Of a stretch of DNA of 40,046 bases, positions 30,356 through 39,484 are shown piece after piece. The stretch comes from Syntrophobacteraceae bacterium (GTDB taxonomy: Bacteria > Desulfobacterota > Syntrophobacteria > Syntrophobacterales > Syntrophobacteraceae). The notes beneath the pieces were generated by a model. It was not told the origin of the DNA. It saw only the letters and a list, made by a program, of their open reading frames with translations, and did no database searches. Each line of letters starts with the position of its first letter. Within the stretch, counting starts at the first letter, position 1. Made by a program: the position numbers and the translations under genes. The stretch is from assembly GCA_003165235.1 (NCBI GenBank), contig PLSV01000352.1, positions 1-40,046 on the forward strand, in the 5' to 3' direction.

Positions 30356-31099
30356 TTACCTCAGGATTCTTTTCACCTCCTTCCCGTAACGCTGAAATAT
30401 TTCCTCGGCGAGGTTGCCGAGTTCTGCACGGATCGAATTGGGCTCAGGAAGGTCCAGAGGGGCGGAAACGTCGAGTTTTTCCATCGATACGGGGCTGATA
30501 TAGAGATTTTTGTCCAACTCGGCCATTTCCGTCGGTGTAAAGTTGTCCCCCAGAATCTTCTTTCTTTCGATCCCACGCAAGTCCAGATTCCTGATGAAAC
30601 TGAGTATCGCAAGCAGGTCGAAATTCTTCTGGAAGGACTCGATGTTCCTGTTGACCGCCAAGCACTCGTTTGTGAGTTCTTCGCACTGTTCCTTATATTG
30701 TGTCATGCGGTAAAGAAGGCGGGAGTAGGATTCGAGGACCACCTTACGGAATTTTGCTTTTTTGGTCAGCGCCCTGACCCAAATCAGCCGCACTCCGGGT
30801 TTGAATTTTTCATTCAGACAGGCGCCCCAGAAGCAGCAGGAGCTCATTCCAAGGAGTTCAAGGAGCCGGCTTTGCATGTCCGGCTGAATCATGAGACTTG
30901 AAAGCCTTGCCAGCCGCAGGCCGACCACCCCGGCCAGCCTCCGGATTTCAGCAGCCTGTGTGTCAACGTGTTCGATTTGAAGCTCTATCAGACGGCGCTC
31001 CAGCAGGTAGTTCTCGATTACCTCCTCTTTTACCTGCCGCGTCAGACTGGCAATCAGATCTTCTTCCATCAATGAATGGCGAACCTCATTGATCTCCAC
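30356..31099 (-). CDS. Unrecognised helical protein paired with a P-loop ATPase
   Basis: 247 residues starting at GTG 31099, inside the end of the ATPase gene (14-bp overlap). The protein is mostly helical: SLTRQVKEEVIENYLLERRL, an Ala/Leu-rich helix with two adjacent Cys (SCCFWGAC), and a basic helix LTKKAKFRKVVLESYSRLL followed by a long amphipathic run up to NRNIESFQKNFDLL, which could form a coiled coil. The tail (about 190-247) contains NFTPTEMAEL and a Pro-rich link. No signal peptide or clear membrane span. I do not know a family. The overlap indicates that it works with the ATPase, perhaps as its regulatory or structural partner. Confidence 0.65.
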   Translation of the reverse strand: MEINEVRHSLMEEDLIASLTRQVKEEVIENYLLERRLIELQIEHVDTQAAEIRRLAGVVGLRLARLSSLMIQPDMQSRLLELLGMSSCCFWGACLNEKFKPGVRLIWVRALTKKAKFRKVVLESYSRLLYRMTQYKEQCEELTNECLAVNRNIESFQKNFDLLAILSFIRNLDLRGIERKKILGDNFTPTEMAELDKNLYISPVSMEKLDVSAPLDLPEPNSIRAELGNLAEEIFQRYGKEVKRILR

Positions 31100-31805
31100 G
31101 CTCTGCGAGGTGGGATTTTTTCAGCAACAGAAAGGTATTGGGATCAAGTAAAAACTCGGAATCTGCAGCCGGATTGTAATTGCCTTTTTCCTTGAGCGCC
31201 TTCAGCCTGATGCCGTCGTTTTCCGGCTGGAGGATGAAAACGGAGCTGAAAAGGTCGTCCATTGCGTCAATGGGGTATGGGATGCCTCTTTCATTTACGT
31301 CCGGTATATGCCGATGGGACCTTGCGGAGACCCAGACCGACGCCGAGCGCCTGCGGGCGATACCGCCTATCTTTTCGAAAAGCGCATGCGCGCGGCCAAA
31401 GTCCAGACCGTCCAGAATGATGAGCGCGGGCACGAACTTCGCCTGCTGCTCCAGACTTTCGATGCTCGTCTCCAACTTTTCCGGACTGAATGTCCGGTTG
31501 AGGAATGACATTATAAACCTGAGTGGTTCGATAGAGTGCTGTAAGTCGGCGACCTTACATTCGGGCTGGTTCGAAAAGATATCTTTGAGGAGTCTATTGT
31601 ACCAGAGCTTCACTTTGTCCGGGACCACATCGACGCACACATGGAGAACAGGCTCCCTGTCGAGCAGGTATCCCAGGGCAAGATGAGTGAGGCAGGCTGT
31701 TTTGCCTGCACCGGCCCGAGCCAGTAGAACTCCCATCTCTCCAGGCTCGAGCCGACTGACCGGCATTTTTTGGTAACCACTGCAAACCGCGTTTTCATCG
31801 GCCAT
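31086..31805 (-). CDS. P-loop ATPase of unknown role (RecA/KaiC-like fold)
   Basis: 239 residues. Walker A is ARAGAGKTACL (Ala29-Thr36, an A-x4-G-K-T form), and Walker B is ALIILDGLD (Asp132). The strand-helix order and HVCVDVVPDKVKLWYNRLLK after Walker A resemble RecA/KaiC-type ATPases rather than AAA+ or ABC proteins. AAGGGAG stands before the ATG at 31805. The end overlaps the helical partner by 14 bp. A promoter is proposed at 31856-31883. Short and without a signal peptide, it probably acts in the cytoplasm. I cannot name the process; a gas-vesicle, secretion or DNA role is not supported by the sequence. Confidence 0.7.
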   Translation of the reverse strand: MADENAVCSGYQKMPVSRLEPGEMGVLLARAGAGKTACLTHLALGYLLDREPVLHVCVDVVPDKVKLWYNRLLKDIFSNQPECKVADLQHSIEPLRFIMSFLNRTFSPEKLETSIESLEQQAKFVPALIILDGLDFGRAHALFEKIGGIARRRSASVWVSARSHRHIPDVNERGIPYPIDAMDDLFSSVFILQPENDGIRLKALKEKGNYNPAADSEFLLDPNTFLLLKKSHLAERGDQ

Positions 31806-31855
31806 TTCTGTGCTCCCTTCTAAGTGGGGTTTCTAATCCAGCTTGATTCAATGAT

Positions 31856-31883
31856 ACTTTACGGAAGGAAAAAATTCCATCAA
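31856..31883 (-). promoter_or_regulatory. Candidate promoter of the ATPase pair
   Basis: On the minus strand TTGATG (31883-31878), 16-bp spacer with a T6 run, TAAAGT (31861-31856). It lies about 50 bp before the ATG at 31805. Confidence 0.35.
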
Positions 31884-32082
31884 AACGCCTCCGTTTACCG
31901 ATTTTCTTCGTATGATAGACTTAAGTGGCGCCCTACCGAAAAAGAATAACCTCTCAGCGTCGTGCGAGCGCGTAGCGGGCAGGCCGCGCCGCACATCTTT
32001 CTGGCGTGTTGGGCGTTCGTGGGAGGCCTGGCTCGATACCCTTCGGAACCCGCCTTGCCTCGATGGGCCCGACCTTGATGTG
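31884..32082. other. Intergenic stretch upstream of the RNase Z promoter
   Basis: Between the divergent ATPase and RNase Z promoters I see only low-quality open frames and no RNA gene. Confidence 0.4.
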
Positions 32083-32112
32083 TTGCTTGTATGGCGTGTT
32101 ATTTATTATAAT
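32083..32112 (+). promoter_or_regulatory. Candidate promoter of the RNase Z gene
   Basis: TTGCTT (32083-32088), 18-bp spacer and a perfect TATAAT (32107-32112). It would give a leader of about 130 nt before the TTG at 32248. Confidence 0.5.
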
Positions 32113-32247
32113 GTTTGCCGGGCCGACCCTGCCGGCTGCAGGCGGGCGGACCGCTCGAAACTCAAATCAGGGCAGCGGAACGATTAAGGCGAAACGGAAC
32201 AGGGCCGGCCGCAATGCCCTGACTCAGCGTGCGATAAGGATCGCGAA

Positions 32248-33186
32248 TTGGAATGCGTATTGATCGGGACTGGCGGGATGATGCCTATGCCCTACAGGAT
32301 GCTTTCTTCCCTGGCGGTAAGGCTCAATGGCCAAATATATCTGTTCGACGCCGGGGAGGGCACGCAGATCAACTGGAAAAGGGCGCGGCTCGGGGTGCGA
32401 GGGCTGAAGCTGATCGCGGTAACCCACCTGCATGCCGACCACTGCCTGGGGATTCCGGGTATGATCATGCTCCGGGCCCAGATGGAGGACCCTACCCCCC
32501 TTACGATCCTCGGTCCCCCCGGGACGCGGGAGTTCGTCACCCAGTGTCAGAAAACGCTTGAGTTCAAGGTCAACTTCCCGATAAACATCACCGAATGGTC
32601 CCCAGATAACAGTGGTCCGGCATACCGGGACGAGCAAGCCAAGATTTTGTGGCAACCGGTCAAACATAGCCGGTTTTGCCTTGGATACAGGTTCGAAGAG
32701 CTGGACAGGCCGGGAAAATTCAACCCTGCGCGGGCGCAGAGCCTTGGAGTGCCGATGGGACCGCTCTGGGGGAAACTTCAAAAAGGCGAAAGCGTAAAGA
32801 CTGCCTCAGATAAGACCGTGCAACCATCCGAGGTGCTTGGCCCTGCCAGACGGGGCAGGCATATCGCCTTCGTGGTGGACACCAGACCCGCCCCCGGCGT
32901 CTATTCTCTGTGCAAAAAAGCAGACCTGGCCTTTCTGGAAGGTATGTTTCTCACCGAACACTCCGAACACGCCCATGTAAAAGGGCACATGACGGTCGCC
33001 GAAGCAGCAGGGATCGCCAGGAAATCGGGCGCCGCCAGGGCGATCCTCGTTCATATAAGCCCCAGGTACGAAAACAGCGAACTCGGGAAACTCGAAGAGG
33101 AGGCGCGCAAAAAATTTCAGTCCATCAGAATCGGAAGAGACCTGGATATTTTCGAGGTGGGTTTTCCCGAAGAAACCGGCATTTGA
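32248..33186 (+). CDS. rnz: Ribonuclease Z (tRNA 3'-endonuclease)
   Basis: 312 residues with the RNase Z metallo-beta-lactamase pattern. The N-terminal strand is followed by the zinc motif THLHADHCLG (His60, His62, Asp64, His65), then VKHSRFCLGYRFEE (the third His region), IAFVVDTRP (bridging Asp) and the C-terminal HMTVAEAAGIARKSGAARAI with the HST/H-M-T loop. It cuts the 3' trailer of tRNA precursors. The TTG start at 32248 has AAGGA 7 bp upstream. A perfect terminator hairpin follows at 33223-33250, so the gene is probably monocistronic. Confidence 0.88.
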   Translation: MECVLIGTGGMMPMPYRMLSSLAVRLNGQIYLFDAGEGTQINWKRARLGVRGLKLIAVTHLHADHCLGIPGMIMLRAQMEDPTPLTILGPPGTREFVTQCQKTLEFKVNFPINITEWSPDNSGPAYRDEQAKILWQPVKHSRFCLGYRFEELDRPGKFNPARAQSLGVPMGPLWGKLQKGESVKTASDKTVQPSEVLGPARRGRHIAFVVDTRPAPGVYSLCKKADLAFLEGMFLTEHSEHAHVKGHMTVAEAAGIARKSGAARAILVHISPRYENSELGKLEEEARKKFQSIRIGRDLDIFEVGFPEETGI

Positions 33187-33222
33187 TAAGATTCCTTCGC
33201 GCCGGGCGGCAAAGGCAAAAGA

Positions 33223-33250
33223 AAAGGCCCTCCCGGGGGGGAGGGCCTTT
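33223..33250 (+). terminator. Intrinsic terminator after rnz
   Basis: A perfect 12-bp stem, AAAGGCCCTCCC (33223-33234) with GGGAGGGCCTTT (33239-33250), around a GGGG loop, 37 bp after the stop. The T-run is short (TTT then AATCT), so release may be slower than from a classical terminator. Confidence 0.75.
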
Positions 33251-33367
33251 AATCTAACCGTGGCATTGCAAGTCTCGGCCGCCGGTCATGGAAACAGACT
33301 TGAGCGGTTTTTTCGATTAACCACCTTTGGCTCCATCGGGCGTTTCTTTCACCCGGCCCTTTTGGAC
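33251..33367. other. Intergenic stretch without features
   Basis: No gene or regulatory site that I can support between the rnz terminator and the small minus-strand frame at 33368. Confidence 0.4.
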
Positions 33368-33502
33368 CTAGGCTTCTCTGAGATCCCTCCCGATTGCCGC
33401 TCTTTCCTGTGACCCGGCCTCCGTACTCTCCAACTCCTGCTCGAGCTTTTCTATCTTTTTCATGACCCGATAAAGCTCGACTGCCACCATCCTAATACTC
33501 AT
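33368..33502 (-). CDS. Small helical protein, possibly shortened
   Basis: 44 residues from ATG 33502: MSIRMVAVELYRVMKKIEKL and a second charged helix, EQELESTEAGSQERAAIGRD. The heptad pattern suggests a coiled coil. Homologous small proteins in related genomes are usually longer at the C-terminus, in my recollection, but I cannot check this. There is no strong ribosome binding site before the ATG. It lies downstream of the lytic transglycosylase gene on the same strand and might share its transcript. Confidence 0.4.
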   Translation of the reverse strand: MSIRMVAVELYRVMKKIEKLEQELESTEAGSQERAAIGRDLREA

Positions 33503-33566
33503 ACGGGCAATTTTTCCATATGGTGAAGATTTGTTCGTGAGGCGCCATAGTCCCCTTTTTAGAGGC

Positions 33567-34610
33567 TTACCTTCGGGTATAGACCTCGTAGGCGAGGTCG
33601 AATTTTTCTCTGGAACCCGGAGGCAAACGCAGTGCAAATCCGGAACCGGGGGACATCGCATCCAGTCGCAGTGACGGATTGAGTTCCTGTAAACGACTGA
33701 CGGGCACATCGATCCATTGCGCCACCTCTTCGAGTTTCAGAGGCGTATTGATCAAAACCGGATCGAAGTCCGTAGGACTACAATAATTGGGACACTCAAA
33801 CCCGTACTTTTCCGGCTCGCGCATTATATTCATCGCGGCCAGCACTTTTGAAACATAAACTGCCGAATACGCGGGCAACTTTCGCCCATAAAGCTCCCCG
33901 TCCTTAACGCGGCACTTTCTAGCCACGCAATTAATCGGCCTGGTTCCCGCATTATATGCGGCAAGGGCCAACAACCATGAGTCGTACTGTTCGTTAAGTG
34001 TTTTCAGGTATTTGGCGGCAGCCTTGGTCGACTTGATAGGGTCTCGTCTTTCATCGACCCATCGGTCAACCCGTAATCCCATGTTCCTCGCTGTTGCCGC
34101 CATCATCTGCCAATAACCACCCGCTCCTCGATACGACGAGTTCTTGTCGAAACGGCTCTCCACAAACACGATGGAAACCATTTCAGCCGGTACTCCCTGG
34201 CTCTCTAGAATCTCAGTCATACGGGGGAGACATGTTTTTGCCTTTTTCATGGCATCCGAAAAAGTATTTCGGCCTTCTCCCTGGTAGAAGCGGATGTATT
34301 TCTCAACAAGTGGTTCATGTAGGGGTATCTGGATTCCGTTTCTCCAAAGCACCGCGGAGGTCCCTTTTCGAGCATCCGTAGGAGTGGGCTGGGTGAGAGG
34401 CATTGCGGAAATATCCTTTTTCGGTGAATCGCCGGGCAACGACAGCGCTGCCAGCGCCCCGAGGATTTCCGTGCTCTCCACCCCTGCCTGAGCTGGGAAG
34501 TGGAAAATGAACAGGGAAAGTAGAAAGGAAACAGCGACCTTCACAAAAACGCGAAGGACTGCTTCGGATCCTGCCGCATGGTGCCTGTGGAGGCTTGAAT
34601 CAGGCGCCAT
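33567..34610 (-). CDS. Membrane-targeted lytic transglycosylase (SLT family)
   Basis: 347 residues with an N-terminal hydrophobic export signal (about 20-42, FVKVAVSFLLSLFIFHF). The SLT fold has catalytic Glu151 in VSIVFVESRFD, then SSYRGAGGYWQMMAATARNM, DPIKSTKAAAKYLKTL and LALAAYNAGTRPI. The C-terminal 80 residues (NTPLKLEEVAQWIDVPVSRLQELNP, quoted only in part: WIDVPVSRLQELNP) resemble a LysM or related wall-binding module, as in MltD. GAGGAG lies 8 bp before ATG 34610. It would cleave peptidoglycan glycan strands in the periplasm. It carries several Cys, unusual for such proteins but not unique. Confidence 0.82.
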   Translation of the reverse strand: MAPDSSLHRHHAAGSEAVLRVFVKVAVSFLLSLFIFHFPAQAGVESTEILGALAALSLPGDSPKKDISAMPLTQPTPTDARKGTSAVLWRNGIQIPLHEPLVEKYIRFYQGEGRNTFSDAMKKAKTCLPRMTEILESQGVPAEMVSIVFVESRFDKNSSYRGAGGYWQMMAATARNMGLRVDRWVDERRDPIKSTKAAAKYLKTLNEQYDSWLLALAAYNAGTRPINCVARKCRVKDGELYGRKLPAYSAVYVSKVLAAMNIMREPEKYGFECPNYCSPTDFDPVLINTPLKLEEVAQWIDVPVSRLQELNPSLRLDAMSPGSGFALRLPPGSREKFDLAYEVYTRR

Positions 34611-35105
34611 ACTGGTTTCTCCTCACATTTTTCAAAGAGGCCCCTATGGCACTCACGGTACCCGCAAGAGTGATAGGATGGAGATGTTTCTAACAGTTCA
34701 GCCCGAGAAAATCAAATCGGGTTATCCGGGATTATTCACGATTAGACCGGATTATCGGGCAAAAAGCCCGATTAATGGGCGCACAGAGAGATATCCGGAA
34801 ACATAGAGCCTGATTCGGACCAAATAGGATAAGTCTGTCCAGCCTGAGTCTGATCTGAATCGTTTTAGTCGCTGTTTTTCACGCAATCTCTTTCTTATGC
34901 ACCAAATCTTGATATTGCGTTATTTATCTTGCTTCTATCACAAGTGCCTGTGATTACACCGGATTTCATGCTCCGGCGCCGGCCGCCGGCTAATCGTTTG
35001 CGATGGCGATTTGCCGTCGAAGAGCTAATCTGACTACCATCAAAGAGGAATGACCGGATTATCATCCTATTCACCTATTGCCCCCCTTTGGCGCGGGCGG
35101 CGAGC
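34611..35105. other. Long gap upstream of the EF-G gene
   Basis: The gap contains repeated, near-symmetric words of the CGGGTTATCCGGGATTA / CCGGATTATCGGG type at about 34727-34775. These include a hairpin TCGGGC-aaaaa-GCCCGA (34755-34771). A GC-rich hairpin CCGGCG-ccggc-CGCCGG is at 34973-34989. No gene is evident. The first group may be an operator array or a decayed repeat. Confidence 0.4.
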
Positions 35106-35134
35106 TTGACATATATGTACAGATTCCCTAAACT
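35106..35134 (+). promoter_or_regulatory. Promoter of the EF-G gene
   Basis: TTGACA (35106-35111), 17-bp spacer, TAAACT (35129-35134), about 55 bp before the ATG at 35196. It lies inside the longer open frame that starts at 35088, which argues against that longer start. Confidence 0.65.
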
Positions 35135-35195
35135 TGCACGTTTGTTAAAATTAGATGCAGGACGATCTTCAAATCGGCATGGGAAAGTGGAGTTT

Positions 35196-37235
35196 ATGTC
35201 CGAGCCAAAGCGTTTGGAACTTTATAGAAACATCGGAATAATAGCGCACATAGACGCGGGCAAGACCACGCTGACCGAACGTATCCTGTTCTATACCGGC
35301 CGTTCCCACAGGATGGGCGAAGTGCACGACGGCACCGCTGTGATGGACTGGATGGAACAGGAGCAAGAGCGGGGCATCACGATTACTTCCGCCGTTACGA
35401 CCTGTGAGTGGCGCGGCCATGAAATCCACCTGATAGACACCCCCGGTCACGTTGATTTCACGATAGAAGTCGGACGATCGTTAAGGGTCCTGGACGGGGC
35501 GATAGCCGTATTTTCGGGGGTCGACGGGGTCGAGCCGCAGTCGGAGACCGTCTGGCATCAGGCCGACCGCCATAACGTGCCCAAGATAGCTTTTGTGAAC
35601 AAAATGGACCGAATAGGGGCGGATTTCAATAACACGGTGAGCCAGATTGCGGACAAGTTCAAGACCATCCCGCTGCCCGTACAGTTACCCCTCGGGGTTG
35701 AATCGGACTTCAGGGGCGTAATCGACCTGGTTTCAATGGAACAGATATTCTGGATCGACGAGACCCTGGGGGCGGAATTCAGAATCGGGGAGATCGACCC
35801 CGATCTCAGGCCTGCGGCAAACGAGGCCAGGGAAGATCTGGTCGCCAAGCTCGGCGAATTCGATGACGAGTTGATGGAGAGCTATCTTGGAGGCGATGAG
35901 ATTACGGCAGCGCAGCTCATTCGGGTGATAAGGCGTCTTACGCTTGCGCTTAAAGCCGTTCCGGTGCTTTGCGGCAGCTCGTTAAAAAACAAGGGCGTGC
36001 AGCCGCTTTTGGACGCAATCGTCGATTTTCTCCCCTCGCCGCTCGATGTGCCGGCGGTCGAGGGCGCCAACCCCCGGACGGGCGCCGTCGAGCAGCGCAA
36101 GCCCGATGAACGTGAACCTCTGGCGGCTCTTGCGTTCAAGATATTCATGGACCAGGGCCGCAAGTTAACCTATCTGCGGATTTACTCCGGGGTGCTCAAG
36201 GTTGGCGCCGACGTATTGAACGTTTCGAAAGGCGCCCGCGAGAAGATATCGCGCATATTTCAGATGCACGCAAACAAGCGGGAACGGATCGAAAGATCGG
36301 GGGCCGGCAATCTGGTCGCGGTGCTCGGGCTAAAAACCGCGACCACCGGCGATTCTATCTGCGACCCGGACCGGCCCGTGCTGCTCGAGCCCGTGGAAGT
36401 TTACGAGCCGGTAATTTCGATATCCATCGAAGCGCAGACCAGGGCAGACCAGGAAAAACTCTTCGACAGCCTCTCAAAGCTTTCCGAAGAAGACCCTACG
36501 TTCCGGTTCGTCGAGAGCTCCGACACGGGTCAGATGATCGTCAGCGGGATGGGCGAATTGCACCTGGAAATCGTCCTGAACAGGCTCGAGCGAGATTACC
36601 ACGTCCTTGTGAATGCAGGGAAGCCGCAGGTTGTCTATCGCGAAACCATCAGCCATGGATCGGATGGAATCGGGGTATTCGACCGGGAGATCGGGGGGAC
36701 CAGGCATTTTGCCGAGGTCCAGTTGCGCCTGGCCGCAAGGGAAAGGGGACTTGGCGACAGAGTTGTGAACGAGGCGCGCGGCGAATCCATTCCGGAGATA
36801 TTTTTCCCTGCAATCCAGCAAGGGATTCAGGACGCGCTGACCAGCGGGACTATTTCCGGCTATCCTGTCGTGGACGTCGAGACGACCGTATTCGCGGGGA
36901 CTTTCCAGGAAGGGGCATCGAGCGAGCTTGCCTTCCGGGTGGCCGCCTCGATGGCTTTCAGAAACGGTTTCGAGCGGGGCGCCCCGATATTGCTCGAACC
37001 TTGCATGTCTGTGGAAATACTCACGCCCGAAGAATTTCTCGGAGAAGTGCTGGGCGAGATAAATATGAGGAAAGGAAGGATCGAGAGCATAACGGCGCGA
37101 AAGGCGATCCAGGTGATTGAGGCGGTCGTTGCGCTCTCGAAGATGTTTGGCTACTCCACGTCCCTCAGGTCATCAACCCAGGGGCGGGCGACCTTCACGA
37201 TGCACTTCTCGCACTACGATCTTGCTTCGCAGTAA
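35196..37235 (+). CDS. fusA: Elongation factor G (stand-alone copy)
   Basis: 680 residues of [12 protein letters not shown] (17-25), GITITSA switch I (60-66), DTPGH (81-85), NKMD (135-138), then domain II, III, IV ([13 protein letters not shown]) and V (MRKGRIESI). EF-G moves tRNA and mRNA after each peptide bond and helps split ribosomes. I use ATG 35196, which has GGAG 5 bp upstream and gives the normal N-terminus. The canonical EF-G gene lies in the str operon beside rpsG and tuf; here no translation operon surrounds it and it has its own promoter. It may be a second EF-G paralogue. Domain IV and the switch regions show no lost residues that I can see. Confidence 0.85.
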   Translation: MSEPKRLELYRNIGIIAHIDAGKTTLTERILFYTGRSHRMGEVHDGTAVMDWMEQEQERGITITSAVTTCEWRGHEIHLIDTPGHVDFTIEVGRSLRVLDGAIAVFSGVDGVEPQSETVWHQADRHNVPKIAFVNKMDRIGADFNNTVSQIADKFKTIPLPVQLPLGVESDFRGVIDLVSMEQIFWIDETLGAEFRIGEIDPDLRPAANEAREDLVAKLGEFDDELMESYLGGDEITAAQLIRVIRRLTLALKAVPVLCGSSLKNKGVQPLLDAIVDFLPSPLDVPAVEGANPRTGAVEQRKPDEREPLAALAFKIFMDQGRKLTYLRIYSGVLKVGADVLNVSKGAREKISRIFQMHANKRERIERSGAGNLVAVLGLKTATTGDSICDPDRPVLLEPVEVYEPVISISIEAQTRADQEKLFDSLSKLSEEDPTFRFVESSDTGQMIVSGMGELHLEIVLNRLERDYHVLVNAGKPQVVYRETISHGSDGIGVFDREIGGTRHFAEVQLRLAARERGLGDRVVNEARGESIPEIFFPAIQQGIQDALTSGTISGYPVVDVETTVFAGTFQEGASSELAFRVAASMAFRNGFERGAPILLEPCMSVEILTPEEFLGEVLGEINMRKGRIESITARKAIQVIEAVVALSKMFGYSTSLRSSTQGRATFTMHFSHYDLASQ

Positions 37236-37380
37236 AATGCCCATGTTCAGAGCTATTTTGCTTGATTTAATCTACACGCTGATATAGATTTGATTACTTC
37301 TGGCCTGGTGAAGCTATACGCCGGCCGGATTATTTTATTGCCTCCCGGATGAGGCCCTTTTGAAAGGCAGGTGAAATTTA

Positions 37381-37581
37381 TTGGTAAGCACGGAGGCTGA
37401 ACCGAGGGAAAACATTGAGAAAAAGATTCGCAAGCTCCGCAAAGATTTCCAGAAAAACGTTCAACCCGTCTTGCGCCGCCACAACTACTATCTGTCCAAA
37501 GGAGAGCGCAGGCGAATCAAGAAGAAAAAAGCGATAAAACGCATCCAGCGCCGGGAACGTCGCATGATGCGCTCGGCATGA
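37381..37581 (+). CDS. rpsU: Small ribosomal subunit protein S21, divergent
   Basis: 66 residues, very basic: IEKKIRKLRKDFQKNVQPVL, LRRHNYYLSKGERRRIKKKK and RIQRRERRMMRSA. The spacing of the first helix, the RRHNYY turn and the Lys/Arg-rich second helix match S21, but the usual N-terminal strand (V-x-V-x-x-N/E) is changed to a short VSTEAEPREN. S21 supports initiation near the anti-Shine-Dalgarno end of 16S rRNA. The TTG at 37381 follows AGGTG (37369-37373). A strong terminator is downstream at 37678-37715. Confidence 0.75.
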   Translation: MVSTEAEPRENIEKKIRKLRKDFQKNVQPVLRRHNYYLSKGERRRIKKKKAIKRIQRRERRMMRSA

Positions 37582-37677
37582 TCCACAGCGCCGCCAGAGG
37601 GGCATTCTCACAATACCGGAACAGTTGAGCGCCTCGATCTGGTGTTTAATCCTGCGTTGGAATGTGTGGAAGAATGC

Positions 37678-37715
37678 AAAATCCCGGGTTTTTTGGTCGC
37701 CCGGGATTTTTTTTT
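37678..37715 (+). terminator. Intrinsic terminator after the S21 gene
   Basis: An 11-bp stem (AAAATCCCGGG 37678-37688 with CCCGGGATTTT 37700-37710), an 11-nt loop, and a run of nine T (37707-37715). It is a classical rho-independent terminator about 100 bp after the S21 stop. Confidence 0.85.
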
Positions 37716-37943
37716 GCAGCAGCCCCTGACGGTTATTCTTCTTTCGCAAAAAGGCGCCCCGCGAACGCCCAATGCGTACGACTTCCGCCTAAAGGCGGTA
37801 AGAGGAATGACCAGATTAGACACTTCAGGGGACGCCTTCCGGGCTATGTATCACTCGTCGCATTGGGATGCCCGCGAGAGCGTTTTACCAAATGATCGTT
37901 TAGCATCGTTAACAAGCCTGTCATACGAGGGAAGCAGCGCATT
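37716..37943. other. Short intergenic stretch with a palindrome
   Basis: CCGCCT-aa-AGGCGG (37785-37798) is a 14-bp palindrome. No gene or promoter stands out. Confidence 0.35.
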
Positions 37944-38405
37944 ATGCAGTATAGCGAAGGAACTATCGGGCGCATTTTTGTCCTGAAGCTCGAGACCGGA
38001 GAACGGCTCCCCGACGCAGTGGTTGATTTTGCCCTCGAGCATGCGGTCCGCAGCGCAATGGTAATATTTGTCGGAGGGGCTGGGGCGACGAGCCGCCTTG
38101 TAGTCGGCCCGGAGGAAAACAGGGGAGATGACATTATACCGATAATTCACAGATTAGGCGGAATTCAGGAGGTCCTTGCGGCAGGAACGCTTTTTCCCGA
38201 TGAGAACGGGCATCCTGAGCTGCACATGCACGCCGCGACGGGCAGGGAAGGCACGGCGACCGTTGGCTGCGCCAGGGCAGGGGTAGACGTATGGCTGACA
38301 GGCGAAGTCATCCTGCTGGAAATCTGCGGAACTGGAGGCTTTCGAAAAAAAGACCCCAAAACCGGAATTCAGATACTTCAGTTTTCAGATGCGATGCCGA
38401 AATGA
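37944..38405 (+). CDS. PCC/DUF296-domain protein
   Basis: 153 residues of the PCC domain first described in plant AT-hook proteins and found in many bacteria. GTIGRIFVLKLETGERL and AVRSAMVIFVGGAGATSRL form the first half, PELHMHAATGREG holds His94 and His96 (metal-binding in the family), and DVWLTGEVILLEICGTGGFRKK closes the fold. Bacterial members form trimers of uncertain function and are often called 'DNA-binding', although the plant AT-hook is missing here. The upstream region has no clear ribosome binding site, so the start is uncertain by a few codons. Confidence 0.82.
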   Translation: MQYSEGTIGRIFVLKLETGERLPDAVVDFALEHAVRSAMVIFVGGAGATSRLVVGPEENRGDDIIPIIHRLGGIQEVLAAGTLFPDENGHPELHMHAATGREGTATVGCARAGVDVWLTGEVILLEICGTGGFRKKDPKTGIQILQFSDAMPK

Positions 38406-38542
38406 CAGAGATCTCGAAAATGGCGGGGCCTGCCTGCAGGATTGATCTGTATGTTTGAATCGGCTAAGATTGTGAACCGGCAGATAAAATCAGCCGCCGT
38501 CCCGGGCTGTTATCTTTCTCGATTCGACAGGCGCAAATTTTT

Positions 38543-39484
38543 ATGCAAGAAGAGTCAGAGGGTATTTCCGAACTTTCTATAAATCATCCCTCTGCGTGGG
38601 ATATCGATCGGTTTCGGGCGAACTGGTTCGTCTTTGTGGAAGCGCTCCTTAAGGAAGAAACCAACTTGCTCATCCCTTCCCGGCGTATCCGTTGGCAAAT
38701 CGAGCAGACCCCCGCCTTTCAGGAAGTGGCCGCTGGTTGGGACAAGATAAAGGGTTCGCAACGGCTCGATGCCTGGAAGCGCTTGCTGCTTGCCGCCGAG
38801 GAGGCCAGCCGGACTATTCTGCCCGCCTGCGTTCAGTGCGGCGAGTGCTGCCGGATGGGGAGCCCTACCCTTCACCTGGAAGATCTTGTGCTCCTTCGGT
38901 CCGGCAAAATCCCGTGGGACCAGCTCATAACCCTGAGGAAAGGCGAGCCTGCGCACTCGCCTTTTGATGGAAAGCCCTTCGTGCTTCCCCAGGAGAGAAT
39001 CAAGGTCAGGGAAAAAGACGGCCTGCGGGAATGTGTGTTCCTGATTTCTCAAATCGAACGGTGCTCCATCCATGTCGATCGGCCTGTTCAATGCCGGGCT
39101 CAGGCGTGTTGGGACCCTATCCCCGCTCGAGACACGGCCGAAGAGCCATTCCTGCTGAGGGAACACATTTTCGAGGGTGCCGATCTGCTGCTGGAGATAA
39201 TCGCCGAACACGAAACCCGATGCGGGTTCGCAGCACTTTCAGACGCGTTCGAAGAGCTGAGCCGGAGTAATGGAGGAAACGTTCAGGAGGTGCTGAGGCT
39301 CCTTTCATACGAGGAGCATTTCAGGCAGTTTGTGAGTGATAAGTTCAAAATTCCGGCCCAGAATATGGAGCTGCTGTTCGGCAGGAGCTTCGCCCGGATG
39401 AGCACGCTGTTTGGATTCAGGGTCGTAGAGGAGCCTGACGGGACCCGGCGGCTCCTTGTGGACGAACCTGGGGTGCAGGCCTAA
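38543..39484 (+). CDS. YkgJ-family cysteine-cluster protein
   Basis: 313 residues. The YkgJ metal-cluster region is CVQCGECCRMGSP (Cys96, Cys99, Cys102, Cys103), followed by LRECVFL (Cys164), ERCSIH (Cys174) and PVQCRAQACW (Cys184, Cys189), the eight-Cys pattern of proteins called Fe/Zn-chelating or 'YkgJ'. An added N-terminal helical part (1-90) and a C-terminal part (200-313) make it longer than the core family, so it may have partners or extra substrate contacts. The function is not known. It is not obviously cotranscribed with the PCC gene (137-bp gap). Confidence 0.75.
   Translation: MQEESEGISELSINHPSAWDIDRFRANWFVFVEALLKEETNLLIPSRRIRWQIEQTPAFQEVAAGWDKIKGSQRLDAWKRLLLAAEEASRTILPACVQCGECCRMGSPTLHLEDLVLLRSGKIPWDQLITLRKGEPAHSPFDGKPFVLPQERIKVREKDGLRECVFLISQIERCSIHVDRPVQCRAQACWDPIPARDTAEEPFLLREHIFEGADLLLEIIAEHETRCGFAALSDAFEELSRSNGGNVQEVLRLLSYEEHFRQFVSDKFKIPAQNMELLFGRSFARMSTLFGFRVVEEPDGTRRLLVDEPGVQA

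Noticed and set aside
31912-32263. Plus-strand frames of 85-91 residues upstream of rnz
   Set aside because: They cross the TATAAT promoter, have no ribosome binding site and look random.
35088-35195. Upstream extension of EF-G by 36 codons
   Set aside because: The extension has no EF-G homology and contains the promoter boxes; ATG 35196 has a ribosome binding site and gives the normal N-terminus.
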